DNA of 64,000 bases from Bacteroidota bacterium (GTDB lineage: Bacteria; Bacteroidota; Bacteroidia; Chitinophagales; Chitinophagaceae): positions 20,634 to 84,633 of the forward strand of contig CANFOM010000008.1 in assembly GCA_947448725.1 (NCBI GenBank), given 5' to 3'. Below are positions 9,005 to 18,480 of this stretch, piece by piece. The translations under genes and the position numbers were made by a program. Positions within the stretch are counted from its first letter, which is position 1. The number at the start of each line of letters is the position of its first letter. The notes below the pieces were generated by a model, which saw only the letters and a list, made by a program, of their open reading frames with translations, ran no database searches and was not told where the DNA came from.

Positions 9005-9034
9005 ATTCTTAATTTAGGAGTCTAAATATTTGTT

Positions 9035-11521
9035 ATGCGTTTATTGCCTTTTTTAGCGTCTGCTATAGTAACCATTGGGGTTGTTTTTGTCTTAAATACT
9101 CAATTAACCATAGGGCCAACCAAGTCGCCTAAATTGGGTTATTTTTTATCTCCTCAACACGGCTTTTGGAAAAATGCAGAAAATGTAAACACCAATTTTG
9201 ATGCCAGTATAGTAGCTGGTGAATTAAAAGGAAATGTAGATGTTTATTTAGATGATCGTTTGGTGCCACATATTTATGCCGACCATGACGAAGATGCTTA
9301 TTTTGTTCAAGGGTATTTACATGCTAAGTATAGATTATGGCAAATGGATTTTCAAACCAGGGTGGCTTCGGGCAGGTTAAGTGAAATTGCTGGAGCAGAT
9401 AAATTATCCATTGATCGTTTTTTTAGAAGATTGGGCATGGTGTATGGGGCAGAACAAACAGAAGCCAATATTAATGCGACGAACCCAGTGATGAAAGCCA
9501 CTGTGGATGCCTATACGTCAGGGGTAAATGCTTACCTGAAACAATTAGCGCCTGAAGATTTACCATTTGAATATAAGTTGATGAATTATGAGCCAGAATT
9601 ATGGACACCTAAAAAAACTTATTTGTTTTTAATGTTCATGTCTTATGATTTAACTGGACATTCGGTTGCTGCTGATTTGCAATTAACCAACACAAGAGAT
9701 TTTTTAAGCTATGATTTGTTTAGTAAATTATATACCAATAATCAAGATTCTTTAGATCCTATTATACCTAAAGGAACCGTATATCAAAAGCCATCTATTA
9801 TTCCTATTAAACCAGTAAATGCAGATTCTACTTATTTGCTGCATAAAAGCGGGGTGGCTTACAACTTGCAAACGAAATTCGAAACTAGTCCCGAAGCCCC
9901 TAATAAGAACAATGGTAGTAATAACTGGGCTTTAGCAGGAAGCAAAACAAAGTCGGGTCGACCAATATTATGTAGCGATCCTCATTTGGGTTTAAATCTT
10001 CCTTCGCTTTGGTACGAAGTACAAATTACTACACCCACGCATAGCACTTATGGTGCAAGTTTTCCTGGCTCGCCAGCTGTGATTATTGGATTCAATGATA
10101 GTTTGGCTTGGGGCGTAACCAATGCGGGACGTGATGTATTAGATTATTATGAATTAAAATTTAAAGATAGTACTGAGAATGAATACTGGTTCAATGGAGA
10201 ATGGAAATCGGTGACCAAAAGAAAAGAAGTGATTAAAGTAAAAGACAGTGCCGATGTGGTGGAGGAAATAGCGATGACCCATTGGGGTCCTGCGATGTAT
10301 GACGCGCATTATCAAAATCCACAATCCAAAGGTCGCAACTTAGCCGTAAAGTGGACTGCGCACAATGCATCAACAGGAGTAGAAACTTTTTATCAGTTAA
10401 ATCGTGCAAAAAATTACGATGATTATTTACATGCCATTTCATTATGGACCTGTCCTGGTCAAAATTTTGTAATGGCTACCAAGTCGGGGGATATTGCAAT
10501 CAAACAACAAGGGTCTTTTGTAGCAAGATGGGAGCGTCAAGGCGATTTTATTATGCCAGGACAAGACAGTAGCTATGATTGGCAAGGGATAATTCCTAAT
10601 GAAGAAAATCCTATTATTAAAAATCCAATACGAGGTTTTGTTAGTAGTGCCAATCAAAAAGCTACGGATGTTACTTATCCTTATTATTTAGGTACCGCTA
10701 CTTCCTTTCCACTGTATCGTGGAATTAGTGTAAACAAGCATTTGATAAACATGTCACAAATTACACCACAGGACATGCAATCCTTGCAAACCAATAATTA
10801 CAATGTTTTTGCTGAAACTGCTCGTCCTGCTTTGATGCGCTATTTGCAAACAGATAAATTGAGTACAGATGCAAAAAGAATGGTAGAAGAATTAACTCAT
10901 TGGAATTTATTTAATGAAGAAGGTTCTAAAGGGATTACTGTTTTTAAAATAATATGGGATAGTGTAGAACAAGCAGTATGGAGTGATGAATTAGCTGGTT
11001 CAGATATTCCGCTTACTAAACCTGATGCTTATGTATTATTGGATCAACTATTAAAAGATTCCAATTGGTCTATTGCAGATGATATTCGTACGAAGGATAA
11101 AATAGAAAATTTTAAAGATCAAGTAACACTAGGGGTAGAAAATGCCACTAAAAAATTATTGGAATTAGAAAAAGAAAATAAATTAGAATGGGCTTTATTT
11201 AAAGCCACTCGAGTAATGCACTTAACTAAAATTCCTGCTTTAAGCAGAATGAATTTACCTATTGGTGGCGGTGTCAATATCATAAATGCTACTACTGAAA
11301 ATCATGGGCCTAGTTGGAGAATGATTGTTCATATGACAGATGAAATAGAAGCCTATGGCTTGTATCCTGGAGGACAAAGTGGTAATCCAGGAAGTCCTTA
11401 TTATGATAGCTTCATTAATTATTGGGCCGCGGGTAAATATTATCATTTGTTATTTTTATCAAAAGAAAAGTTGATTAAAAATGAAAGAACCAAGTGGCAT
11501 ATTCAATTTAAGACAGCTTAA
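9035..11521 (+). CDS. Penicillin acylase family (Ntn-hydrolase) amidase
   Basis: 828-residue Ntn-hydrolase precursor. An N-terminal hydrophobic segment (residues ~4-20) exports it, or anchors it, to the periplasm. An alpha-chain region runs to about residue 294, then Ser295 in GSNNWALAGS is the predicted autocatalytic cleavage site and nucleophile, followed by the beta-chain hallmarks CSDPHLGL and LPSLWYEVQI and a late ENHGPSWRMIVHM plus YPGGQSGNPGSPYYDSFI. Members cleave amide bonds of penicillins, acyl-homoserine lactones or related acylated amines. The natural substrate cannot be told from sequence; quorum-signal degradation is possible but unsupported by neighbours. Length is typical (750-850). 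Confidence 0.92.
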   Translation: MRLLPFLASAIVTIGVVFVLNTQLTIGPTKSPKLGYFLSPQHGFWKNAENVNTNFDASIVAGELKGNVDVYLDDRLVPHIYADHDEDAYFVQGYLHAKYRLWQMDFQTRVASGRLSEIAGADKLSIDRFFRRLGMVYGAEQTEANINATNPVMKATVDAYTSGVNAYLKQLAPEDLPFEYKLMNYEPELWTPKKTYLFLMFMSYDLTGHSVAADLQLTNTRDFLSYDLFSKLYTNNQDSLDPIIPKGTVYQKPSIIPIKPVNADSTYLLHKSGVAYNLQTKFETSPEAPNKNNGSNNWALAGSKTKSGRPILCSDPHLGLNLPSLWYEVQITTPTHSTYGASFPGSPAVIIGFNDSLAWGVTNAGRDVLDYYELKFKDSTENEYWFNGEWKSVTKRKEVIKVKDSADVVEEIAMTHWGPAMYDAHYQNPQSKGRNLAVKWTAHNASTGVETFYQLNRAKNYDDYLHAISLWTCPGQNFVMATKSGDIAIKQQGSFVARWERQGDFIMPGQDSSYDWQGIIPNEENPIIKNPIRGFVSSANQKATDVTYPYYLGTATSFPLYRGISVNKHLINMSQITPQDMQSLQTNNYNVFAETARPALMRYLQTDKLSTDAKRMVEELTHWNLFNEEGSKGITVFKIIWDSVEQAVWSDELAGSDIPLTKPDAYVLLDQLLKDSNWSIADDIRTKDKIENFKDQVTLGVENATKKLLELEKENKLEWALFKATRVMHLTKIPALSRMNLPIGGGVNIINATTENHGPSWRMIVHMTDEIEAYGLYPGGQSGNPGSPYYDSFINYWAAGKYYHLLFLSKEKLIKNERTKWHIQFKTA

Positions 11522-11553
11522 TAAATTACTATAACTAAGATAAAATATATTCA

Positions 11554-11901
11554 ATGAAAATAATAATCAGTATTCTTTTGTGCGCTTTGCTTGCTTATGC
11601 AGTAGGCATTTATGGAAATTTACCTTGGTGGAGTTTTGTAGTCACTAATTTAATAGTTGCCATAGTGGTTCCTCAAAAATCATTTCATTCTTTTTTAATT
11701 GGTTTCTTGTCGATAGGTCTTTTATGGGGTGGGTTGGCCTTAGCCATAGATCAAGGGAACCATCATATTTTAGCTACAAAAGTGGCTACCATATTGCCCT
11801 TAAAGGGATCCTATATAAGCTTGATTGTTCTTACAAGTTTTGTTGGTGCATTATTGGGTGGCTTGGCTTCCTTAACAGGTTCCTTTATCAAAATGAAGTA
11901 G
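11554..11901 (+). CDS. Small multi-pass membrane protein, unknown
   Basis: 115 residues with four hydrophobic segments (about 2-20, 28-43, 44-65, 85-110), a single polar stretch DQGNHHILATK in the middle and a short basic C-terminus. I do not recognise the family. It follows the acylase by 32 bases and ends just before a hairpin, so it is probably the last gene of the rlmB-GSCFA-acylase unit. Codon use looks like its neighbours and the ATG start is clear. Confidence 0.65.
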   Translation: MKIIISILLCALLAYAVGIYGNLPWWSFVVTNLIVAIVVPQKSFHSFLIGFLSIGLLWGGLALAIDQGNHHILATKVATILPLKGSYISLIVLTSFVGALLGGLASLTGSFIKMK

Positions 11902-11906
11902 TTATC

Positions 11907-11944
11907 AATAGCTGGGTGATGATTTTTATCAGCTAGTCTTTTTT
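11907..11944 (+). terminator. Probable terminator after the small membrane protein gene
   Basis: TAGC and TGAT (11909-11912, 11917-11920) pair with ATCAGCTA at 11928-11935, leaving a 4-base bulge, and are followed by a six-T run at 11939-11944. The same T-run supplies the -33 element of the next promoter. Confidence 0.45.
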
Positions 11945-11972
11945 GGGTGCTATTTTTATTAGCTTAACTTTG
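11942..11972 (+). promoter_or_regulatory. Full Bacteroidota promoter for trhO (TTTG-N19-TAACTTTG)
   Basis: TTTG at 11942-11945, exactly 19 bases, then TAACTTTG at 11965-11972: the complete -33/-7 consensus. It gives a leader of about 45 bases to the ATG at 12023; the leader contains CCCAA-N7-TTGGG, a small possible hairpin. Confidence 0.75.
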
Positions 11973-12022
11973 TGTTGAATTTGCCCAACCTGTAATTGGG
12001 TCCATTGATAGGAACATCCTAG

Positions 12023-13081
12023 ATGTCTAAATTTAATTATATGAGCGTTTTGCACAATCGAATCTCCAATAAGGAGTTGAAAGAAAAATTGTATGAGGAA
12101 ACTTTTCCTCGCACCACCATTAGTTTTTATCAATATTTCACCATTCAAAATCCATCCATCTTTAGAGATGATTTGTATAAAGCATTGAATGCTTTGCAGG
12201 TATTTGGCCGAATTTATGTAGCCAAAGAAGGAATCAATGCGCAGGCAAGTGTACCCACTCATTTATTTGAAGATTTTAAATCCTATTTGTATTCTATAGC
12301 TGGTTTAGAAGGGTTGCGTTTAAATCAAGCATTCAATGATAATGGTAAAAGTTTTTGGGTATTAAGAATTAAAACACGTGAAAAAATTGTTGCCGACGGT
12401 ATCGAGGATCCTAGTTTTAGTATGGATAATAAAGGGAAATATGTGAATGCCGAACAAATGAATGTCTTATTAGAAAATAAAGACACAATTGTCATTGATA
12501 TGCGCAATCATTATGAATATGAAGTGGGACATTTTGACCATGCCATTGAAATTCCTTCTGATACTTTTAGAGAGCAATTGCCCATGGCGGCAGAAATGAT
12601 GAAAGACAATAAGGATAAAAATATTATCATGTATTGCACTGGAGGCATTCGTTGTGAGAAAGCCAGCGCCTACATGTTACATGAAGGGTTTAAAAATGTA
12701 TTTCATTTGGAAGGAGGGGTAATTAATTATGCCAACAAAATTAAAGAAGCAGGCTTGCCCAGTAAATTCAAAGGGAAGAATTTTGTTTTTGATGACAGGC
12801 TAGGGGAAAAAATTACGGAGGATATTATTGCTAAATGTCACCAATGTGGCACGCCATGTGATACGCATACCAATTGTAAAAATGATGGTTGTCATTTATT
12901 ATTTATTCAATGTCCATCTTGTGCTGAAACTTATGCAGGATGCTGCACACAGGCTTGCACCGATATTGTTCACTTGCCACTTGAAAAACAAATTGAATTA
13001 AGAAAAGGTATTGACAAAGGGCAACAAATTTTCAATAAAAGTAAACAGCGCTTAAGACCAAGATTGGGAATTGATATTTAG
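12023..13081 (+). CDS. trhO: tRNA uridine(34) hydroxylase, rhodanese domain (TrhO/YceA)
   Basis: 352-residue enzyme that hydroxylates U34 of tRNA in an oxygen-dependent route toward 5-methoxy/carboxymethoxy-uridine. Order: N-terminal acylphosphatase-like domain ([20 protein letters not shown], then [19 protein letters not shown]), a central rhodanese domain with the active-site loop [11 protein letters not shown] (Cys205), and a C-terminal cysteine-rich tail carrying about ten cysteines ([24 protein letters not shown]), plausibly metal-binding. The tail is a usual feature of long TrhO members. It has a full consensus promoter and converges on purC across a long palindrome. Confidence 0.94.
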   Translation: MSKFNYMSVLHNRISNKELKEKLYEETFPRTTISFYQYFTIQNPSIFRDDLYKALNALQVFGRIYVAKEGINAQASVPTHLFEDFKSYLYSIAGLEGLRLNQAFNDNGKSFWVLRIKTREKIVADGIEDPSFSMDNKGKYVNAEQMNVLLENKDTIVIDMRNHYEYEVGHFDHAIEIPSDTFREQLPMAAEMMKDNKDKNIIMYCTGGIRCEKASAYMLHEGFKNVFHLEGGVINYANKIKEAGLPSKFKGKNFVFDDRLGEKITEDIIAKCHQCGTPCDTHTNCKNDGCHLLFIQCPSCAETYAGCCTQACTDIVHLPLEKQIELRKGIDKGQQIFNKSKQRLRPRLGIDI

Positions 13082-13094
13082 TCTACTTTTTATT

Positions 13095-13262
13095 GAAGTT
13101 TAAAATATTTCATTCTTCTCAACTCGCCATGACGCTAAAAAATACAAATGAATCTAAAATTGTGAACTCGCTGCGCTCAGACATGCACAATTTTGACGAT
13201 TCATTTTTTTATTTTTCTTAACGCTATGTCTCAATGTTCAGAAGTGAAATATTTTAAATTTC
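13095..13262. repeat. Long imperfect palindrome between convergent trhO and purC
   Basis: Three nested inverted repeats share one axis. The outer arms 13095-13112 and 13245-13262 match at 17 of 18 positions. The middle pair AAATGAATC 13146-13154 and GATTCATTT 13198-13206 is perfect. The inner pair AAAATTGTG 13156-13164 and CACAATTTT 13186-13194 is perfect. The stretches between them are also partly complementary. The 21-base tip (13165-13185) is GC-rich and contains TCGCTGCGCTCA. As RNA it would fold into one ~168-nt hairpin in either direction. Likely role, by position, is a two-way terminator or a REP/MITE-like repeat; a relative lies at 51669. Confidence 0.8.
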
Positions 13263-13273
13263 AAAACATTAAA

Positions 13274-14200
13274 CTAACTAAGTTTTTCTAATGTAGCGCA
13301 AACTATATCGTAAGTTTCTTCGTCTGATAATTTTTGTGGAACAAATTTTTCGCCAATCACTTGTTCATACAATTCAATATAGCGTTTGGAAATAGTATCA
13401 ATCCAATCGGCCGACATGGCTGGAACCGTTTGACCCTCTTTGCCCATAAAGTTATTGGCAATCAACCACTCTCTAACAAACTCCTTACTCAATTGTTTTT
13501 GTTTTTCCTTTTTGGATTGTCTTTCTTCAAATCCATCTGCATAAAAATAGCGGGATGAATCGGGTGTGTGAATTTCGTCCATTAAATAAATAGTGTCCTC
13601 TATTTTTCCAAATTCATATTTAGTATCTACCAATATCAATCCACGATTGGCAGCAATTTCTTTTCCTCTTTGAAATAAGGCCAAAGCATATTTTTCTAAA
13701 ATGTCCCAGTCTGCAGCACTAGCCAAACCTTGCGCGATAATTTCTTCTTTAGAAATATCTTCATCATGCCCCTCACTGGCTTTGGTGGAAGGGGTTATAA
13801 TAGGAGTTGGGAAATAATCATTTTCATTTAAGCCTTCCGGTAGGGTTACGCCACATAAAATTCGTCCACCAGCTTGGTAGGTTCTCCAAGCGTGTCCTAC
13901 TAAATTACCTCGAACCACCATTTCAATTTTGAAGGGGGTGCATTTTTTTCCAATAGCCACATTGGGGGCTGGGGTAGCAAGTAGCCAATTGGGGCAAATA
14001 TCCTTAGTAGCTGCCAACATATAAGCGGCTATCTGATTTAAGACTTGTCCTTTAAAAGGGATGGGGCTAGGTAAAATCACGTCAAAAGCAGAAATTCTGT
14101 CACTAGCAATCATCACAAGTATTTGATTGTCAATATAATAGACATCTCTTACTTTGCCATGGTACTCATTAATTTGATGAGGGAAGGGTCGATTATTCAT
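13274..14200 (-). CDS. purC: Phosphoribosylaminoimidazole-succinocarboxamide (SAICAR) synthase
   Basis: Purine biosynthesis enzyme that joins aspartate to CAIR using ATP. 308 residues: the long eukaryotic/ADE1-like form rather than the ~240-residue E. coli type. Signatures: the N-terminal [26 protein letters not shown], the [21 protein letters not shown] stretch, [11 protein letters not shown] and the metal/ATP site [11 protein letters not shown], then [15 protein letters not shown] start clear. Head-to-head with the TonB receptor gene (about 100 bases between starts) and tail-to-tail with trhO. No TAnnTTTG element with exact spacing was seen on this strand. Confidence 0.97.
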   Translation of the reverse strand: MNNRPFPHQINEYHGKVRDVYYIDNQILVMIASDRISAFDVILPSPIPFKGQVLNQIAAYMLAATKDICPNWLLATPAPNVAIGKKCTPFKIEMVVRGNLVGHAWRTYQAGGRILCGVTLPEGLNENDYFPTPIITPSTKASEGHDEDISKEEIIAQGLASAADWDILEKYALALFQRGKEIAANRGLILVDTKYEFGKIEDTIYLMDEIHTPDSSRYFYADGFEERQSKKEKQKQLSKEFVREWLIANNFMGKEGQTVPAMSADWIDTISKRYIELYEQVIGEKFVPQKLSDEETYDIVCATLEKLS

Positions 14201-14250
14201 ACTGTAAAATTATATTTTTAAAGATACAAATGATAATTTTTTCTAAAATG

Positions 14251-14273
14251 GGTACAATATGTTAAATTGTACC
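14251..14273. promoter_or_regulatory. Perfect 8-bp dyad in the purC/TonB-receptor divergent region
   Basis: GGTACAAT at 14251-14258 and its exact complement ATTGTACC at 14266-14273, separated by seven bases. It lies 27 bases before the TonB receptor ATG and about 50 from the purC start. It could be an operator or a 5' leader hairpin of the receptor mRNA; no regulator is encoded nearby. Confidence 0.45.
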
Positions 14274-14299
14274 AACAATTCAACTTAAAACAAAAATCT

Positions 14300-17251
14300 A
14301 TGAAAAAATTTTTAAGAAATTTTGCTGTCCTATGCTTAACTACCTTATTGGTAATGAGTGCAAAGGCACAAAATGCAAGTACTGTTACTGGTACGGTTAA
14401 AAATTCAAACACCTCTGAATCGGTAGCTGCCGTTTCTGTAACTTTAAAAGGGTCAAATCAAGGCACTTATACAGATGATAAAGGTAATTTTAAGATTACC
14501 ATCACTCAAAAGGCACCCTATATTTTGGTGTTTTCTTCGGTTGGATTTGAATCTAAAGAAGTGACAGTTGATGCTTCCAATAAAGTAAATGTAACACTTA
14601 AACCTTCTTTTGTATTAGGTTCTGAAGTAGTAGTAGCTGCATCAAGAGTAGCGGAAAGAATTCTTGAATCACCTGTTACGATTGAAAGAATTAGTAATTC
14701 TACTATTAAAAATGCACCTGCTTCTAACTATTATGATATCCTTGGAAATTTAAAAGGGGTAGACGTAGTAGCAGCAAGTTTAACTTTTAAAAGTATTAGT
14801 ACAAGAGGTTTTAACGGTAGTGGTAACACCCGTATGAATCAATTAATCGATGGAATGGATAACCAAGCTCCAGGATTAAACTTCTCTGTGGGTAGCATTG
14901 TCGGACTAACCGAATTAGATGTTGATAATATAGAATTATTACCAGGAGCTTCTTCTGCATTGTATGGTGCAGGAGGTATGAATGGTACTGTTTTAATTAA
15001 CAGTAAAAGTCCATTTAAATATCAAGGGTTAAGTTTTCAAATTAAATCAGGGATGAACCATGTGGATGGTTATGAGCGTCCAAAATCTGGTTATAGCGAT
15101 TATACCGTAAGATGGGCTAGCAAAATAAATGATCGATTTGCTTATAAAATTTCTGCAGAATCAACAGAAGCCCAAGATTGGTTGGCTCAAAATACAAATA
15201 ACTATTCTCGTACAGCTACTGGTTCAAACCCATTGGGTCAAGTCATTGGAGGAGATAGATTGTCTGATCCTAACTATGATGGTGTAAACGTATATGGTGA
15301 TGAAACAACAGTTGATTTAAGAAATTTTAGTGCTTCTTATAAAGCTGGGGTATCAGGTTTAATAGGAGTTCCAACATTTAATGCATTATATGATGCTGCT
15401 GCAGGGTTCAATTCCTATGCTGCCTATGCTGGTTTTTTAGCTGGAGCTACTGGTGCAAAATGGGCTGCTTTACAAGCCTATGCACCTATTTTATATCTTG
15501 ATAAAAAAGGCGCTTATGGAAATGTAAGTAGAACTGGATATAATGAAATTGATGTGATAGATCCTACCACAAGAAATAATAAAGTATCTGGATCTATTCA
15601 TTACAAAGTAAGTGATCAAACAGAAGCTTCTTTTAGTGCTTATACTGGAACAGGAAATACTGTTTATACTGGAAGTGACCGTTACTCATTAAAGAACTTA
15701 CAAATGAGTCAATTCAAATTTGAATTGAAATCTAAAAACTGGTACATAAGAGCTTATGAAACTATTGAAGATGCCGGTAATTCATTCAATGCTACTATTG
15801 CAACTCGTTTATTTAATGAATCATGGAAACAAAGTTATGATAAGACAAGTCCAGAGACAATTGCTGGTTCTTGGTATCCACAATATTTTGGAGCATTGAC
15901 TAAAGCAATGGCTGGTGGTGCTAGTGCCGCCGCCGCAGATGCAGCAGCAAGAGCTTATGCTGATTACGGTGATCCAGCACACTCAAGACCAAATGGTCCT
16001 ATAGGTAAAACAGCTGCTTTTAATGCAATAACTTCTAAAGCAATTTCACAAGGTGGTGGTCAATTTATTGACAAATCAACTTTAGCAGTAGTGGAAGGGC
16101 AATTAAATTTAACAGAGACTTTAGGACTTGATAAATACAATATGGATTTATTAGTTGGTGGAAGTTCAAAAACTTATACTTTAAATTCACAAGGAACTTT
16201 ATTTGCGGATACTGCTGGCAAGATTGGAATTAGTGAATCAGGCGCTTATGCACAATTATCAAAGAAATTTTTTGGTGATGTATTAAAATTAACTGCTGCA
16301 GGACGTTACGATAAACATGAGAATTTCAAAGGACAATTTACACCAAGATTTACCGCAGTAATTAAAGTGGCGGAAGATAATAACTTACGTGTATCTTATC
16401 AAACTGCTTATCGTTTTCCTACAACACAAAACCAATACATTAACTTAACAGTGGGTGGTGGTACTCGTTTAATGGGAGGCTTGCAAAGTTTAAGAGATCA
16501 TTATAATTTTAATACTAATCCAGCATATACTGCTGCTAGTGTTGCAGCATTTGGAGCATCTTATTTAGCAGGGGCATCTAATACTGCTTTATTGCAACAA
16601 CAAGTATTTGGAGAGTTTAAGCCCGAATCTATGAGTTCATTTGAAGTTGGCTATAAAACTTTAATTGCTAAAAGATTATTGATTGATTTTTATGCTTATT
16701 CTGGTACTTATACCAACTTCATTGGTGGTGTAAATGTGGTACAATCAAGAAATGCGCTTAATCCTTATGGAGTATTAAGTGCAGACACTCGTGTTGGGTA
16801 TAGTATTTCTACGAATGCTACCGCTAATGTATCAACTTCAGGTTGGGGTGTTTCTGCTGATTATATGTTGCCAGGTAACTTTACTTTTACTAGTAGCTTA
16901 TACACAGATAATATTGGAGATTTACCAGTTGGATTTATTTCTTATTTTAATACACCAAAATGGAGAGCAAATTTTGGCTTAAGCAATAGTGGATTTTTAT
17001 TAAAGAAAAGATTAGGCTTTAGCGCTTCAATGCATTATCAAGATGAGTTAAATTATGAAGGTACTTTTGCTGTAGGTAAAATAGCTTCTTTTAATACTAT
17101 TGATGCTGTATTAACTTATAAAGTACCTAGTATTAAATCTTTGATTAAGGCAGGTGGTACCAATATTTTCAATAAATATTATTACACAGCTTATGGTAGT
17201 CCAAAAATTGGTGGATTGTACTATGTAAGCGTAGCTTATAACATATTCTAA
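14300..17251 (+). CDS. TonB-dependent outer-membrane receptor with carboxypeptidase-like N-domain
   Basis: 983-residue outer-membrane beta-barrel receptor. Signal peptide residues 1-24 (ends MSAKAQ), a CarboxypepD-reg-like beta domain (about 26-105, VTGTVKNSNTSESVAAVSVTLKG and YTDDKGNFKI), the plug (about 110-235, with SISTRGFNGSGNTRMNQLIDG and the ELLPGASSALYGAGGMNGTV motif), then a 22-strand barrel ending in the aromatic terminus YNIF. No SusD partner follows: the next gene is pdhB after a terminator. That argues against a SusCD glycan pair and leaves the ligand open (iron chelate, peptide or other). ATG 14300 is chosen so that the signal peptide starts MKKFLRN. An alanine-rich insert occurs near residue 545. 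Confidence 0.93.
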   Translation: MKKFLRNFAVLCLTTLLVMSAKAQNASTVTGTVKNSNTSESVAAVSVTLKGSNQGTYTDDKGNFKITITQKAPYILVFSSVGFESKEVTVDASNKVNVTLKPSFVLGSEVVVAASRVAERILESPVTIERISNSTIKNAPASNYYDILGNLKGVDVVAASLTFKSISTRGFNGSGNTRMNQLIDGMDNQAPGLNFSVGSIVGLTELDVDNIELLPGASSALYGAGGMNGTVLINSKSPFKYQGLSFQIKSGMNHVDGYERPKSGYSDYTVRWASKINDRFAYKISAESTEAQDWLAQNTNNYSRTATGSNPLGQVIGGDRLSDPNYDGVNVYGDETTVDLRNFSASYKAGVSGLIGVPTFNALYDAAAGFNSYAAYAGFLAGATGAKWAALQAYAPILYLDKKGAYGNVSRTGYNEIDVIDPTTRNNKVSGSIHYKVSDQTEASFSAYTGTGNTVYTGSDRYSLKNLQMSQFKFELKSKNWYIRAYETIEDAGNSFNATIATRLFNESWKQSYDKTSPETIAGSWYPQYFGALTKAMAGGASAAAADAAARAYADYGDPAHSRPNGPIGKTAAFNAITSKAISQGGGQFIDKSTLAVVEGQLNLTETLGLDKYNMDLLVGGSSKTYTLNSQGTLFADTAGKIGISESGAYAQLSKKFFGDVLKLTAAGRYDKHENFKGQFTPRFTAVIKVAEDNNLRVSYQTAYRFPTTQNQYINLTVGGGTRLMGGLQSLRDHYNFNTNPAYTAASVAAFGASYLAGASNTALLQQQVFGEFKPESMSSFEVGYKTLIAKRLLIDFYAYSGTYTNFIGGVNVVQSRNALNPYGVLSADTRVGYSISTNATANVSTSGWGVSADYMLPGNFTFTSSLYTDNIGDLPVGFISYFNTPKWRANFGLSNSGFLLKKRLGFSASMHYQDELNYEGTFAVGKIASFNTIDAVLTYKVPSIKSLIKAGGTNIFNKYYYTAYGSPKIGGLYYVSVAYNIF

Positions 17252-17273
17252 GATATTTAGGATGGGTTAGTCC

Positions 17274-17313
17274 TAATCCCTTCCTCCCTGTTTGGGCGGA
17301 GGGGATTTTTTTT
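17274..17313 (+). terminator. Intrinsic terminator after the TonB receptor gene
   Basis: AATCCCTTCCTCC pairs with GGCGGAGGGGATT (one mismatch, one wobble), followed by eight Ts. It lies 22 bases after the stop. Confidence 0.85.
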
Positions 17314-17348
17314 ATGACCTAGAATTACTTTTTTCTTGTATAAAACTC

Positions 17349-17356
17349 TATTTTTG
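17349..17356 (+). promoter_or_regulatory. Bacteroidota -7 element (TATTTTTG) for pdhB
   Basis: TAnnTTTG followed by C, 23 bases before the pdhB ATG. No good -33 element at 17-21 bases. Confidence 0.55.
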
Positions 17357-17379
17357 CATCTCAAATTAAAATTAGATTC

Positions 17380-18366
17380 ATGCGATCAATAGCCTTAAGA
17401 GAAGCCATCCGCGAAGCAATGAGTGAGGAAATGAGAAGGGATGAGCGAGTTTTGCTAATGGGGGAAGAAGTAGCCGAATACAATGGTGCTTATAAAGTAA
17501 GCCAAGGGATGTTGGCCGAATTCGGGTCTAAACGTGTTATTGATACTCCAATTTCAGAATTGGGCTTTACAGCAGTTGCTGTGGGGGCGGCTCAAAATGG
17601 CTTGAGACCCATTGTTGAATTCATGACCTGGAACTTTGCCGTATTGCCTTTAGATCAAATTTTGAATACAGCTAGTAAGATGTTGGCCATGAGTGGTGGA
17701 CAAATAGGATGTCCTATTGTAATGAGAGGCCCCAATGGAAGTGCTGGTCAGTTAGGTGCGCAACATTCTACTGCTTTTGAAAGTTATTTAGCCAATATTC
17801 CTGGTATTAAAGTAGTGTCTACAGCAAGTGCTTATGACGCTAAAGGATTGCTTAAACAAGCTATTAGATATGAAGAAGATCCTATAATGTTTTTGGAATC
17901 GGAAGTGATGTATGGCGATAAAGAGGAAGTGCCTGATGAAGAATATTACATTCCATTAGGCCTTGCCGCAGTTAAAAAACCAGGTAGGGATGTAACGATT
18001 GTATCTTATAGCAAAATGATGAAAGTGGCGCTAGGGGCCGCTGCAGAATTAGAAAAAGAAGGCATCAGTGCAGAAGTGATCGATTTAAGAACCATTCGTC
18101 CTTTGGATTGGATGACTGTTTTAGAAAGTGTAAAAAAAACAAACAGATTGGTTATTATTGAAGAGCAATGGCCATTTGCTTCAGTATCTTCAGAATTAAG
18201 TTACCGCATTCAAAAAGAAGGCTTTGATTATTTAGATGCACCTATAAGAAGAATTACCAGTGCTGATGCACCAATGCATTATGCGCCCAATTTAACAGCT
18301 TTGGCTATTCCTGACATTGCTAGGTCGGTAAAATTGGTGAAGGAAATAATGCATCAATACAAATAG
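17380..18366 (+). CDS. pdhB: Pyruvate dehydrogenase E1 component, beta subunit
   Basis: 328-residue beta subunit of a heterotetrameric (alpha2beta2) thiamine-diphosphate E1 that decarboxylates pyruvate for acetyl-CoA synthesis. N-terminal LREAIREAMSEEMRRDERVLLMGEEVAEYNGAYKVS and RVIDTPISELGFTAVAVGAA are the standard transketolase-like pyrimidine-binding domain; FMTWNFAVLPLDQI and MRGPNGSAGQLGAQHS follow, and the C-terminal domain begins near VTIVSYSKMM. The branched-chain oxoacid E1 beta is the main alternative, but the overall string is closest to PdhB. The alpha subunit and E2 are not in the window. Flanked by its own promoter element and a terminator, so it is probably monocistronic. Confidence 0.93.
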   Translation: MRSIALREAIREAMSEEMRRDERVLLMGEEVAEYNGAYKVSQGMLAEFGSKRVIDTPISELGFTAVAVGAAQNGLRPIVEFMTWNFAVLPLDQILNTASKMLAMSGGQIGCPIVMRGPNGSAGQLGAQHSTAFESYLANIPGIKVVSTASAYDAKGLLKQAIRYEEDPIMFLESEVMYGDKEEVPDEEYYIPLGLAAVKKPGRDVTIVSYSKMMKVALGAAAELEKEGISAEVIDLRTIRPLDWMTVLESVKKTNRLVIIEEQWPFASVSSELSYRIQKEGFDYLDAPIRRITSADAPMHYAPNLTALAIPDIARSVKLVKEIMHQYK

Positions 18367-18431
18367 GGATTCGATAATCCTTTATTTGAGCCTTTTATAC
18401 AGTTTAACAATAAATTCAACATCTTTTTATC

Positions 18432-18460
18432 AATATCCCTCACAAAGGGATATTTTTGTT
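18432..18460 (+). terminator. Intrinsic terminator after pdhB
   Basis: Perfect nine-pair stem AATATCCCT / AGGGATATT (18432-18440, 18446-18454), loop CACAA, then TTTGTTT. It ends about 20 bases before lepB. Confidence 0.8.
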
Positions 18461-18480
18461 TATAATAATACACAACAATT

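Noticed and set aside
9035..11521. Quorum-quenching acylase
   Set aside because: The family includes such enzymes, but nothing in the neighbours or visible sequence points to an acyl-homoserine lactone substrate.
13095..13262. CRISPR array
   Set aside because: The repetition is an inverted, not direct, repeat with a single axis; there are no spacers.
14201..14299. Cobalamin riboswitch ahead of the TonB receptor
   Set aside because: The leader is too short and lacks the B12-box; only a small dyad is present.
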